This document shows, in pieces, positions 54,453-62,592 of a DNA stretch of 64,000 nucleotides (position 1 is the first letter of the stretch; every line of letters begins with the position of its first letter). Position numbers and translations under genes: made by a program. The DNA comes from Kordia aestuariivivens (GTDB lineage Bacteria; Bacteroidota; Bacteroidia; Flavobacteriales; Flavobacteriaceae): the NCBI RefSeq assembly GCF_014397005.1, contig NZ_JACGWS010000007.1, positions 124,001 through 188,000 on the forward strand, in the 5' to 3' direction. The notes below the pieces were generated by a model. That model was given only the letters and a program-made list of their open reading frames with translations. It had not been told where the DNA came from and searched no databases.

Positions 54453-55769
54453 ATGAGTACAAAATCAGTTCCTTACGTAGCCTATAAAGTTAAAGATATT
54501 TCTTTAGCAGCATGGGGAAGAAAAGAGATCGAATTAGCTGAAGCTGAAATGCCAGGACTAATGAGTCTTCGTGAAGAATATAAAGATGAGCAACCGTTAA
54601 AAGGCGCAAGAATTGCAGGTTGTTTACACATGACAATTCAGACTGCGGTTTTAATTGAGACTTTGAAAGCTCTTGGTGCAGATGTTACTTGGAGTTCATG
54701 TAATATTTTCTCAACACAAGATCAGGCTGCTGCTGCGATTGCTGAAGCTGGAATTCCTGTCTATGCATGGAAAGGAATGAACGAAGAAGAATTTGAATGG
54801 TGTATTGAACAAACATTATTTTTCGGAGAAGACAGAAAGCCATTGAACATGATTTTAGATGATGGTGGTGATTTAACAAATATGGTTTTAGATCAGTATC
54901 CTGAATTGGTTGATGGAATCAACGGATTGTCTGAAGAAACTACCACTGGAGTACATAGATTGTACGAAAGAGTAAAGAATGGTACATTACCAATGCCAGC
55001 TATCAACATTAACGATTCTGTTACTAAGTCTAAGTTTGATAACAAATACGGATGTAGAGAAAGTGCTGTTGATGCGGTAAGAAGAGCTACAGATATTATG
55101 CTTGCTGGAAAGCGTGTTGTTGTTTGTGGATATGGAGATGTTGGAAAAGGAACTGCAGCTTCTTTTAAAGGTGCTGGAAGTATTGTAACAGTTACTGAGA
55201 TTGACCCAATTTGTGCTTTACAAGCTGCAATGGACGGTTTTGAAGTAAAGAAATTTAAGAATGTTGTTGCAAACGCGGATATCGTAATTACAACTACAGG
55301 AAATAAAGATATCGTTGTTGGAGAGCATTTCGAAGCAATGAAAGATAAAACAATCGTTTGTAATATTGGACACTTCGATAATGAAATCGATGTTACTTGG
55401 TTAAACGAGAAGCATGGAAATACGAAAGTTGAAATCAAACCTCAAGTTGATAAGTACACAATTGACGGAAAAGATATCATCTTGTTAGCTGAAGGTCGTT
55501 TAGTAAACTTAGGTTGTGCAACAGGTCACCCAAGTTTTGTAATGAGTAATTCATTTACAAACCAAACATTGGCACAAATCGAGCTTTGGAAAAACATTGA
55601 CAAGTACGAGAATGACGTATATATGTTACCAAAACATTTAGATGAGAAAGTAGCACGTTTACACTTAGCTAAAATTGGAGTTGAATTGGAAGAACTTTCT
55701 ACAGATCAGGCTGAGTATATCGGTGTTACTGTTGAAGGACCATTCAAGCCAGAATACTACAGATACTAA
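54453..55769 (+). CDS. ahcY: Adenosylhomocysteinase
   Basis: A 438-residue SAH hydrolase, which splits S-adenosylhomocysteine into adenosine and homocysteine. Signature segments: [17 protein letters not shown] (about 52-68), [19 protein letters not shown], the NAD site [15 protein letters not shown] (about 228-242), and the C-terminal KPEYYRY. The length matches the standard bacterial enzyme. The gene is monocistronic, with a long leader and a perfect terminator. Confidence 0.97.
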   Translation: MSTKSVPYVAYKVKDISLAAWGRKEIELAEAEMPGLMSLREEYKDEQPLKGARIAGCLHMTIQTAVLIETLKALGADVTWSSCNIFSTQDQAAAAIAEAGIPVYAWKGMNEEEFEWCIEQTLFFGEDRKPLNMILDDGGDLTNMVLDQYPELVDGINGLSEETTTGVHRLYERVKNGTLPMPAININDSVTKSKFDNKYGCRESAVDAVRRATDIMLAGKRVVVCGYGDVGKGTAASFKGAGSIVTVTEIDPICALQAAMDGFEVKKFKNVVANADIVITTTGNKDIVVGEHFEAMKDKTIVCNIGHFDNEIDVTWLNEKHGNTKVEIKPQVDKYTIDGKDIILLAEGRLVNLGCATGHPSFVMSNSFTNQTLAQIELWKNIDKYENDVYMLPKHLDEKVARLHLAKIGVELEELSTDQAEYIGVTVEGPFKPEYYRY

Positions 55770-55794
55770 GAAATTAGATTTTTCTATATTTTTA

Positions 55795-55824
55795 AAAACC
55801 CTTTATCTAACGATAAAGGGTTTT
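55795..55824. terminator. Terminator after ahcY
   Basis: AAAACCCTTTATC-taac-GATAAAGGGTTTT, followed by CTTTTT. It may also serve the convergent gene at 55861. Confidence 0.9.
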
Positions 55825-55860
55825 CTTTTTTGTGTGCTATACTAGAACGGAATCTTTTCT

Positions 55861-56217
55861 CTAATCCATAAGTACTGTTGCTAGATTTTGTCCGCATTTG
55901 AAACTTTTCTCTACAGCAACAGCAAAAATATAAACGCCACTTTTCCAAGTTTCTCTTTTTATAGGTAATACATTGATATGATAAAACCCTGGTAATCTTC
56001 CCGGATTTACACTTACAATATTTACAAGCGCTCCTCCTGCTCCTACAATCATAGGATCTACCTTAAAGTTTTTTACGGTAAGTCCAGTTTCTGGAGCACC
56101 ATTTGATCCTGTTACAGATACAATTATATAGTTAGCTCTTCTATTTCCAGGAGCAGCAATTGAATCTTCAGACATTGCCTCTACAATTAATCTTGATTTT
56201 CTGATAAGTTTAGCCAT
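55861..56217 (-). CDS. Hypothetical protein, beta-rich
   Basis: A 118-residue soluble protein (AKLIRKSRLIVEAMSEDSIA...). The alternating hydrophobic pattern, with ANYIIVSVTGSNGAPETGL and VYIFAVAVEKSFKCGQNLATV, suggests an Ig-like or small beta-sandwich domain. No signal peptide is visible. I do not recognise the family. It is a single gene between ahcY and the regulator cluster. Confidence 0.55.
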   Translation of the reverse strand: MAKLIRKSRLIVEAMSEDSIAAPGNRRANYIIVSVTGSNGAPETGLTVKNFKVDPMIVGAGGALVNIVSVNPGRLPGFYHINVLPIKRETWKSGVYIFAVAVEKSFKCGQNLATVLMD

Positions 56218-56412
56218 AATTTTTAATTTAAAAACATCTGATAAGATGTACGTTACTAATTATTTTTAATCAAAATTATGTTATAAATCTTACTTAAAAT
56301 AGAGTGTTTTTCCTTATTCATTTCAGGTAATCGACTGTTTTTTAAATAGTTTGCCCTATTTTAAATTATTTACTAATTATTAAAAAGGAATCATTATAGC
56401 TTCAATTCACTT

Positions 56413-56425
56413 TTTTCTTATATTG
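56413..56425 (+). promoter_or_regulatory. Promoter motif TTTTCTTATATTG of regulator 1
   Basis: The 13-mer ends 66 bp before ATG 56492. The same 13-mer ends 67 bp before regulator 2 and 61 bp before regulator 3. In this copy the opposite half of the palindrome is not conserved. The run TATATTG resembles a shortened -7 box. Confidence 0.55.
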
Positions 56426-56491
56426 GGTAGCAACTTTAGGTTATGGTAGTCTAGTTTAATAAAGACCTTTCTTCTTAAATAATTTAGCTTA

Positions 56492-58168
56492 ATGAACCTT
56501 TATAAATTCCTTTCCTTCGTTTTTTTATTCTTTTACCTCGGCGTGATGCATTCGCAAGAGCGCGATTCATTAATTCACAACTCCTACGCAGCATTAAAAA
56601 ATCAATATAAAAGTTTAGAATACACAAATCCTAAATCAGCTATAATTTACGCGGAAGCGCTACTATTGAAAGCAAAAAAAGAAAGAAATACACTTGAAGA
56701 ACATGTCGCTTTTCTGTTGAAAGCATCTTCTGAGAATTATTTTGGCAATATGGATGTTTCTTTACAGTATATAGATTCAAGTATTTTGTATGCTACAGCG
56801 CAAAAAAACGACTCGCTACTGATTAAAGCATTGAGTCAAAAGGGAAAAACATATTTTACGTATGGAAAGTATACCAATGCAATTACCTATTATCTTCAAT
56901 TAGATTCTCTGGCAAAAGTCACAAAAAACATTCGCTATCAAATTTATTCTAATCACAGTATTGGATCTATTAAAAACTTAACCGGAAACCATAAAGAAGC
57001 AACCGAATTGTTTTTAAAGAATAAAGATATTATCACACCATTACTAGAAGAAAAAAAATATCATACTGTATATCTAAATACATTGATTGGCCTGTGTTCA
57101 GCATATACGTATCATGATATAGATGCAGCTTCTAGTTATTTACCTGAGCTTAAAAATTTTAGTATAGCAGCAAATGACACAGATGCGTTGAGTTATTATT
57201 TTACCTTGAAAGGAATTGTTGATTATAAAAGAAAAAAGTATGATGATGCTTTGGCAGTTTTAGACCAGGCTGACAGTTTGATTACCTTATTGGGAACGAA
57301 ACGAAATTTGTTTCCTGTGTATCGCTTTCGCGGGAAAGTATATTTTGACAAGAAACAATATTCCAATGCAATTGTTGCTTTTGAAGCGATAAAATCATTG
57401 CAGAGTGAAGTGAAGTTTGATCATTTTGAATTTAAAGAAATTCTCTCGCTTTTAGCCATTAGTTACGAACAGCTTGAAGATAATGAGAAAGCTTTGGAAA
57501 ATTATCGGTTAGCGCATAACTTATCGTATGTAGATACGCTTCAAGAAAGCATTAGATATACAATTTTAAAGAAGTACGATAAGAAAACATTGGAAGATAA
57601 AATCTTGTCGTTGAAAACCAAATCTGATCAGAAAGAGAAACAAAACACTTCCTTAGTATTTGTCTGTATTGGTTTGTTTACGGCGCTTACCATTTTATTT
57701 TTCGTGTATAGAAAACAGCAGCAGCATAACAAGAGAAAGTTTGATCAATTAGTACAACAATTAGCGTCAAATAGAACAACTACAGAACCAACGCACAAAT
57801 TTCAAATTTCAGATGAGAAAGTTTCTAAGATTCTCACCGGTCTTGAAAAGTTTGAAAAAGCGAATTTATTTCTGAATAAAAATACGAGTTTAGCTTCCGT
57901 AGCAAAAAAATTGAACACAAACACTTCTTATTTATCAGAAATAGTGAATACACACAAAGGAGTTACATTTAAAAATCATATCACACAATTGCGCATCAGC
58001 TATGCATTAAATGAATTAAAGAATGATAAGGTTTTACGTTCGTATAGTATTAAAGCAATTGCGAAAGAATTAGGTTTTAAGAGTGAAGGTGCATTTTCTA
58101 GGGCATTTAAAAAACAAACGGGCATATACCCATCATTTTTCATAAAAAACTTAGCCGCTATTTCATAA
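56492..58168 (+). CDS. Membrane-spanning TPR-AraC one-component regulator 1
   Basis: A 558-residue protein. A signal peptide (1-21, ending MHSQ) directs a periplasmic part made of about seven TPR-like helix pairs (residues about 30-375; SQKGKTYFTYGKYTNAITYY, AVLDQADSLITLLG, ALENYRLAHNLSY). A membrane helix (about 389-408, LVFVCIGLFTALTILFFVY) leads to a cytoplasmic AraC/XylS helix-turn-helix (about 450-550; VAKKLNTNTSYLSEIVNTH, AIAKELGFKSEGAFSRAFKK). It senses something in the periplasm and acts on DNA directly. Its 3' end is repeated in later spacers. It is followed 78 bp later by an A-type peptide. Confidence 0.85.
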   Translation: MNLYKFLSFVFLFFYLGVMHSQERDSLIHNSYAALKNQYKSLEYTNPKSAIIYAEALLLKAKKERNTLEEHVAFLLKASSENYFGNMDVSLQYIDSSILYATAQKNDSLLIKALSQKGKTYFTYGKYTNAITYYLQLDSLAKVTKNIRYQIYSNHSIGSIKNLTGNHKEATELFLKNKDIITPLLEEKKYHTVYLNTLIGLCSAYTYHDIDAASSYLPELKNFSIAANDTDALSYYFTLKGIVDYKRKKYDDALAVLDQADSLITLLGTKRNLFPVYRFRGKVYFDKKQYSNAIVAFEAIKSLQSEVKFDHFEFKEILSLLAISYEQLEDNEKALENYRLAHNLSYVDTLQESIRYTILKKYDKKTLEDKILSLKTKSDQKEKQNTSLVFVCIGLFTALTILFFVYRKQQQHNKRKFDQLVQQLASNRTTTEPTHKFQISDEKVSKILTGLEKFEKANLFLNKNTSLASVAKKLNTNTSYLSEIVNTHKGVTFKNHITQLRISYALNELKNDKVLRSYSIKAIAKELGFKSEGAFSRAFKKQTGIYPSFFIKNLAAIS

Positions 58169-58174
58169 AACAAA
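58155..58174. repeat. Spacer repeat CCGCTATTTYATAAAA, copy 1 (regulator 3' end)
   Basis: CCGCTATTTCATAAAACAAA encodes the last residues and stop of regulator 1. Copies lie at 58451-58470, 59041-59060 and 59337-59356. Confidence 0.6.
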
Positions 58175-58245
58175 GGTATTTTCCTTTCCTACAAGCCTTT
58201 GTATTATCTATATTCGAAGTGAAAATTATTAACATATCTAATATT

Positions 58246-58431
58246 ATGAAAAAACAAAAATTGACATCAAATTCTCCTAAATTAAAAAAAGTACTGATCT
58301 CTAATTTGAATACTATTTATGGCGGAACGAAAAATTCAAAGGACGAAACAGATAGTCATACTTACGAAGACACGTGCAATACAATAACCACAAGACCTGA
58401 CAGCTTAATGAATAATCCAGGAGGTAATTGA
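58246..58431 (+). CDS. GG-leader peptide precursor, A type (1)
   Basis: A 61-residue peptide from ATG 58246 (upstream GTG-type frames ignored because the leader pattern starts here). Leader KKQKLTSNSPKLKKVLISNL ends IYGG at about residue 26. The core TKNSKDETDSHTYEDTC continues NTITTRPDSL and then MNNPGGN. One cysteine only. The TITTRPDSL motif is repeated in the 59130 gene and with small change in the 62310 gene. It lies directly behind regulator 1. Confidence 0.75.
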   Translation: MKKQKLTSNSPKLKKVLISNLNTIYGGTKNSKDETDSHTYEDTCNTITTRPDSLMNNPGGN

Positions 58432-58450
58432 TTCTCCTTTGGAAATACTA

Positions 58451-58470
58451 CCGCTATTTTATAAAATGAA
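58451..58470. repeat. Spacer repeat CCGCTATTTYATAAAA, copy 2
   Basis: CCGCTATTTTATAAAATGAA, 20 bp after the A1 peptide stop. Confidence 0.6.
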
Positions 58471-58544
58471 TTTTAAGGTAATTGTCTTTATACGAAATGC
58501 ATGCTAATTTCAGCTCATTAATTAAACTTAAAAACCTCATCATT

Positions 58545-58730
58545 ATGAAAAAAGCAAGTATTAAACTTAGTTTAAACAAAAAGAAAATTTCTAATTTAGA
58601 AGTAACCACAATCACAGGAGGCGTACTCACTAATGTTGGCAACAACGTTACGTGCTTCAAGTGTAAATACACAAAACCTGGAATGGGTTCATGTTATTAT
58701 CAATGCAATCCTACACTACCCAGTGAATAA
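58545..58730 (+). CDS. GG-leader peptide precursor, B type (1)
   Basis: A 61-residue peptide. Leader KKASIKLSLNKKKISNL ends TITGG near residue 26. The core VLTNVGNNVTCFKCKYTKPG then GMGSCYYQCNPTLPSE has four cysteines. The leader KLSLNKK.ISxLExTxIxGG is nearly the same in the 59429, 60109 and 62593 genes, which defines the B type. ATG at 58545 follows the ATT of ATTATG, as in the other peptides. Confidence 0.78.
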   Translation: MKKASIKLSLNKKKISNLEVTTITGGVLTNVGNNVTCFKCKYTKPGMGSCYYQCNPTLPSE

Positions 58731-58773
58731 GAATTGCTAATTTTTATGTATTAGTTTAACGATTCAGAATTAT

Positions 58774-58817
58774 AAAAAGCCATTATTAAGATAGTCATAT
58801 TTTGGTTATGGTTTTTT
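58774..58817 (+). terminator. Possible terminator after peptide B1
   Basis: AAAAAGCCAT and ATGGTTTTTT arms around a 24-base loop. Confidence 0.4.
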
Positions 58818-58831
58818 ATTTTGGCCTGAAT

Positions 58832-59013
58832 TTACAGCTCCAACCATTTTTAAAATTGATCGTGCGCTAACGCGAAACAATGATTTTTTCTTCTTGTGAA
58901 GGATGTCGCTTGAATTGCAATCGGCTATTAAAATAACTGTGAATTTCTTGCACTTCATTTACTGCAACCTTATATTTTCGGTTGATGCGGAAGAAAAGTA
59001 AATCGCCACACAC
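58832..59013 (-). pseudogene. Remnant of a LytTR DNA-binding domain
   Basis: Read on the minus strand from about 59013: GDLLFFRINRKYKVAVNEVQ, then EIHSYFNSRLQFKRHPSQEE and KIIVSR, followed by an in-frame TAG (58867-58869), then RTINFKN and a one-base frameshift before WLEL and a stop. This is the pattern of LytTR domains (FFRINRKYI...SRLxL...IVSRER...FKxWL). The receiver domain is absent. The gap 58731-59129 is therefore a graveyard of a response regulator, now between peptide genes. Confidence 0.7.
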
Positions 59014-59040
59014 TCTTTGTTTTTTTTATAAAAATCACAC

Positions 59041-59060
59041 AGCTATTTCATAAAATGAAC
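59041..59060. repeat. Spacer repeat, copy 3
   Basis: AGCTATTTCATAAAATGAAC, 69 bp before peptide A2. Confidence 0.6.
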
Positions 59061-59129
59061 GCAGCTATTTTTCACACAAACCTAGGCAATGTCTATATTT
59101 AGCCTGAAAACTACAAAACACTTTTTATT

Positions 59130-59321
59130 ATGAAAAAACAAATATTAACTTCAGTCCTCTTGAAATTAAAGAAAACAAATATTGCAAACTTAAATTATAT
59201 AAAAGGAGGACACGCAAATGTGAATAGCCAATCTAATTGCTGTTCAAACCCTGATGACACCTGCCAAACAATAACCACAAGACCTGACAGCTTGGTAAAG
59301 AGAAAAACAACCACTGATTAA
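59130..59321 (+). CDS. GG-leader peptide precursor, A type (2)
   Basis: A 63-residue peptide. The leader KKQILTSVLLKLKKTNIANL ends YIKGG near residue 27. The core HANVNSQSNCCSNPDDTC runs into QTITTRPDSLVKRKTTTD; three cysteines. The shared DTCxTITTRPDSL segment with peptide A1 is far more conserved than the rest of the core, which suggests it is the working part of the peptide. Confidence 0.78.
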   Translation: MKKQILTSVLLKLKKTNIANLNYIKGGHANVNSQSNCCSNPDDTCQTITTRPDSLVKRKTTTD

Positions 59322-59336
59322 TTAAAGAAATCTACA

Positions 59337-59356
59337 CCGCTATTTTATAAAACGAA
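59337..59356. repeat. Spacer repeat, copy 4
   Basis: CCGCTATTTTATAAAACGAA, 15 bp after the A2 stop, in the same position as copy 2 after A1. Confidence 0.6.
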
Positions 59357-59428
59357 CCTAGCTTTAATTGTTTACGCTTCAGATTCATTCTAATTTCATG
59401 TTCTTAATTCATTTAAAAACTAACAATT

Positions 59429-59602
59429 ATGAAGAAATCAAAAATCAAACTTGGCTTAAACAAAAAAAACATTTCTAGCTTAAAATCTAACTCGATTATA
59501 GGTGGAGCTACTGGACAAGCTTGTGAACCAACGCGTGCGCATCATAAAACATGTTTCATGTCGTGTAATGATTCACATTACAATCAATGCCCAAATAGAT
59601 AG
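59429..59602 (+). CDS. GG-leader peptide precursor, B type (2)
   Basis: A 57-residue gene shorter than most gene finders allow. Leader KKSKIKLGLNKKNISSL ends SIIGG near residue 26. The core ATGQACEPTRAHHKTCFMSC then NDSHYNQCPNR has four cysteines. The pattern xTGxxCx(2)TxxxxxTC is shared with B3 and B4. The start ATG follows AACAATT, close to the ATTATG context. Confidence 0.78.
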   Translation: MKKSKIKLGLNKKNISSLKSNSIIGGATGQACEPTRAHHKTCFMSCNDSHYNQCPNR

Positions 59603-59655
59603 TATGTGATTATTACAATCTCACAATATTAATCAAACCTAAAAACTATCCAATT

Positions 59656-59823
59656 ATGAAAAAAAAGAATCTTAAATCGTTAAAGATTAGCAAAGTTTTA
59701 ATTTCTAATTTTACTCCAAATTCCTTGAAAGGTGGCGCCGAAAGTAGATATTATAGCTGTCAACCTTATACTTGTTATGGCAATACTTGCCCTATTAACT
59801 GTCCAATAGGTGATCCAAAATAA
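59656..59823 (+). CDS. GG-leader peptide precursor, C type
   Basis: A 55-residue gene. Leader KKKNLKSLKISKVLISNF ends SLKGG near residue 27. The core AESRYYSCQPYTCYGNTC continues PINCPIGDPK; four cysteines spaced 5, 5 and 4 apart. The leader belongs to the same family, but the core is unlike A or B. It lies 54 bp behind B2, so the two are probably on one transcript. Confidence 0.75.
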   Translation: MKKKNLKSLKISKVLISNFTPNSLKGGAESRYYSCQPYTCYGNTCPINCPIGDPK

Positions 59824-59910
59824 ACTCGTCTTCTTTTAAATGAAGCAAAAGCGAATTTCTGTTCAGCCACGGTTGAATTAGAAGAGCTTTTTACAAATAC
59901 TATATAATCA

Positions 59911-59942
59911 AAATCTCGCGCAGCAATGTTCGGGATTTTTTT
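59911..59942 (+). terminator. Terminator after the C-type peptide
   Basis: AAAATCTCG and CGGGATTTT arms (G-U pairs) around GCGCAGCAATGTT-like loop, followed by seven T. It is paralogous with the terminator at 60335. Confidence 0.7.
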
Positions 59943-60108
59943 GTTTTTTGAATGTTCGTTTTTTAATTCATCCCTGAGTAACGAAAAATAATTTCAATAC
60001 TAATTACCTACACATATTTAACGTGCATAAATTAAGGGATTTGCTGGAATGGGTAACAAAAAAAGGCGTTTTGAACTTGATCATATATAACCCATAAAAC
60101 TTAATATT

Positions 60109-60309
60109 ATGAAAAAAAAGAATGGGAATGGATTAACATTTAAAAAAAATGTTATTTCTAACTTGGAAACTAGCACGGTCATAGGTGGTGTAACTGGGAG
60201 AACATGCAACTTAACAAATAAGTACTATAACACCTGTTACGATACAAATTGTGAAGCAACTTGGTGGGATTGCACTTCGGACAATACTGTTCGTGTATGT
60301 GATCATTAA
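60109..60309 (+). CDS. GG-leader peptide precursor, B type (3)
   Basis: A 66-residue peptide. Leader KKKNGNGLTFKKNVISNL ends TVIGG near residue 27. The core VTGRTCNLTNKYYNTCYDTN then CEATWWDCTSDNTVRVCDH has five cysteines. It shares TG.xC..TN..Y.TCY..NC with peptide B4 at 62593. It has no A-type partner directly before it; upstream sequence GGGTAACAAAAA at 60054 resembles the regulator 2 leader. Confidence 0.8.
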   Translation: MKKKNGNGLTFKKNVISNLETSTVIGGVTGRTCNLTNKYYNTCYDTNCEATWWDCTSDNTVRVCDH

Positions 60310-60334
60310 GAACACTTAGTAGTTTTAATTTTAT

Positions 60335-60368
60335 AAAATCCTGAGCAGTAATGTTCGGGGGTTTTTTA
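60335..60368 (+). terminator. Terminator after peptide B3
   Basis: AAAATCCTGA and TTCGGGGGTTTT arms around GCAGTAATG, followed by six T; same sequence type as 59911-59942. Confidence 0.7.
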
Positions 60369-60441
60369 TTTTTTTTGTCCAAAAGTCCATTTTTCATGGT
60401 TTGAGACTGTAAGATTATACTTTATACGCATCGCATTCGTT

Positions 60442-60463
60442 ATAAGAAAAATCATTTTCTTAT
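60442..60463. promoter_or_regulatory. Palindromic operator candidate of regulator 2
   Basis: Perfect inverted repeat ATAAGAAAA-N4-TTTTCTTAT, 71 bp before ATG 60535. It recurs at 63000-63021 with the same arms; only its right half survives at 56413. Confidence 0.65.
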
Positions 60464-60534
60464 ATTGATGCATTAGGGTAACAAAAACTGGTAATAGCGT
60501 CTTGTTTATATATACTTTTCTAATCTCCCATTTT

Positions 60535-62232
60535 ATGAATTTTCGTCATTGCATTGTATTTCTTAGTTGTTTATTTTATTTCGGAACTGTTTTTTCTCAA
60601 GAGAAAGATTCGTTATTGACATCTTCTTATCAAGATTTAAAACAGAACTATTTCAAGTTTCAACGTTCAGCTCCAAAAATTGCAAAGTTGTATTCTGATG
60701 CTTTAGTTACAAAAGCTATTCAAGAAAATAATACTTTAGAGAAGCATAGCGCGTATATAAAACAAGCGTATATAGAAGGTTATTTTGGCGATTTATCAAA
60801 AGCAATTTCACTTTTAAACGAAAGCATTGCATACGCCATTGCTGAAGAAAATGAAAAGATGCTTTTGAGTGCTATTAGCCGAAAAGGAACAATTTATTAC
60901 GACTTTGGAAAGTACAACGACGCTATTACATATTACTTAAAAATAGATTCTTTAGCGCGCATTAGAAAAAATATAGACTATCAAGTGTATTCCAATCAAA
61001 ATATTGGCGCTGTTAAAACTGCTTTGGGAGACCATGAAGAAGCTGCAAAATTATTCTTAAAGAATGAAGCAATTTTATTTCCATTAATTGATCAAAAAAA
61101 ATATTCCTTTAAATATCTAAATACGCTTATCGGACTTTGTTCTGCATATACTTATTTTGATGAACAAGCTGCAGAAAAATATGCCACAAAAATAAAAGAG
61201 CATAGTGAAGCTACTAATGATCAAGATGCGTTGAGTTATTATTATGTACTAAAAGGAATCCTATTATATCAACAAAAAGAATATTCAAAAGGATTAGAAG
61301 CATTGCAAAAAGCTGAAAAACTCATCGTTTCCTTGGGGAAAAAAAATAGTCTATTTACGGTATATCAATTTCAAGGAAAAATACATTTTGACACTGAGAA
61401 ATATGATAAAGCCATTGCCGTTTTTGAAAAAATAAAAACATTAAAAGATGAAATTAGACTCGATCATTTTGAGTACAAAGAAGTCATTCACAAACTCGCA
61501 TTAAGCTATAGTAAAATAGCAAACGAGAAAAAGGCTATTGAAAATTTTAAGCTTTCCATGCAATTAAATAATGCGAACGACACTATAAGACGTACGGTAA
61601 ACACTAAGATTAAAGATTTATATGACAATAAAACCATCCAAGAAAAAATTGAAGCACTACAAAAGCAAGCGAATGAAAAAGAATGGCAACGTACATCATT
61701 AATATATGTGAGTTTTGGTTTGCTACTTATCATTATTATCTTAATTATTCTTTATAGAAAGTACAAGATAAATAACAAGCAAAAGTTTGATATTATTCTT
61801 AAAAAACTACAACAAGTAGAAACTGAAAAAGCTACAAAATCAATCGTAAAAACAACGGAAGAAAAACAGCTTCCAGATGAAAAAGTCCTGAAAATTTTAA
61901 CTGCTTTACAAAAATTTGAGGACAAAAAATTATTCTTACATAACAATACGAGTTTGGTTAATGTTGCAAAAAAATTGAACACCAACACTTCCTATTTATC
62001 CAAAATTATTAATACGCATAAAGGGCAAACATTTATAAATTACATTACACAACTCCGAATTGATTATGTATTGCACCAATTGAAAAATGATAAACTATTA
62101 CGTTCGTATAGTATCAAAGCAATTGCAGAAGAATTAGGCTTTAAAAGTGAAGGTGTATTCTCAAGAGCATTTAAAAAACAAACTGGAATTTACCCTTCCT
62201 TTTTTATCAAAAACCTAACCTCTGATTCATAA
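60535..62232 (+). CDS. Membrane-spanning TPR-AraC one-component regulator 2
   Basis: A 565-residue paralogue of the 56492 protein; ATG 60535 is chosen because regulator 3 starts in the same way (NFRxCIVFLSCLFYFGT). Signal peptide to about residue 22, periplasmic TPR region, membrane helix near 393-415 (LIYVSFGLLLIIIILIILY) and AraC-type HTH at the end (VAKKLNTNTSYLSKIINTHK, IAEELGFKSEGVFSRAFKK). The HTH is much better conserved between regulators than the TPR part, so they probably read similar DNA sites but different periplasmic signals. An A-type peptide follows 77 bp later. Confidence 0.85.
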   Translation: MNFRHCIVFLSCLFYFGTVFSQEKDSLLTSSYQDLKQNYFKFQRSAPKIAKLYSDALVTKAIQENNTLEKHSAYIKQAYIEGYFGDLSKAISLLNESIAYAIAEENEKMLLSAISRKGTIYYDFGKYNDAITYYLKIDSLARIRKNIDYQVYSNQNIGAVKTALGDHEEAAKLFLKNEAILFPLIDQKKYSFKYLNTLIGLCSAYTYFDEQAAEKYATKIKEHSEATNDQDALSYYYVLKGILLYQQKEYSKGLEALQKAEKLIVSLGKKNSLFTVYQFQGKIHFDTEKYDKAIAVFEKIKTLKDEIRLDHFEYKEVIHKLALSYSKIANEKKAIENFKLSMQLNNANDTIRRTVNTKIKDLYDNKTIQEKIEALQKQANEKEWQRTSLIYVSFGLLLIIIILIILYRKYKINNKQKFDIILKKLQQVETEKATKSIVKTTEEKQLPDEKVLKILTALQKFEDKKLFLHNNTSLVNVAKKLNTNTSYLSKIINTHKGQTFINYITQLRIDYVLHQLKNDKLLRSYSIKAIAEELGFKSEGVFSRAFKKQTGIYPSFFIKNLTSDS

Positions 62233-62309
62233 ATCTTAGGTGCCTTTTTTAGTGTCAACTCTATGCGTTTCCTATCTTCAACTCATTATTAACTTTAAAA
62301 TTGAATTGT

Positions 62310-62483
62310 ATGAAAAACAAAAAATCAATATCATTAAACTTAAGAAAAGCACGTATTGCCAACTTGAGTATGCTAAAAGCTGGAGCTCCTCCAGTTACGC
62401 AGAAAGACTGTGAATCTACTCCTAAAGACTGTCCAACTACCATAACGCCCAGAACAGATAGTTTAGATAATTCAAGCGGATAA
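62310..62483 (+). CDS. AG-leader peptide precursor, A type (3)
   Basis: A 57-residue peptide from ATG 62310. Leader KNKKSISLNLRKARIANL ends MLKAG, so the usual GG cleavage pair is AG. The core APPVTQKDCESTPKDC goes on PTTITPRTDSLDNSSG, a variant of the TITTRPDSL motif; two cysteines. It lies directly behind regulator 2, the same order as at regulator 1. Confidence 0.75.
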   Translation: MKNKKSISLNLRKARIANLSMLKAGAPPVTQKDCESTPKDCPTTITPRTDSLDNSSG

Positions 62484-62592
62484 AATAGTAAAAATGTAAA
62501 CCCTGAGATTCATAAACTGAAGGTTGTCTTCTTTGTTTTGCAGGAAAAATCAAAATAATTTCATGCTATTATTAATCACAAAAATTATAGTA

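Noticed and set aside
59821-59890. Open frame continuing after the C-type peptide stop (NEAKANFCSATVELEELFTNT)
   Set aside because: No start codon in context and no leader; short read-through frame with no support, though possible coding debris.
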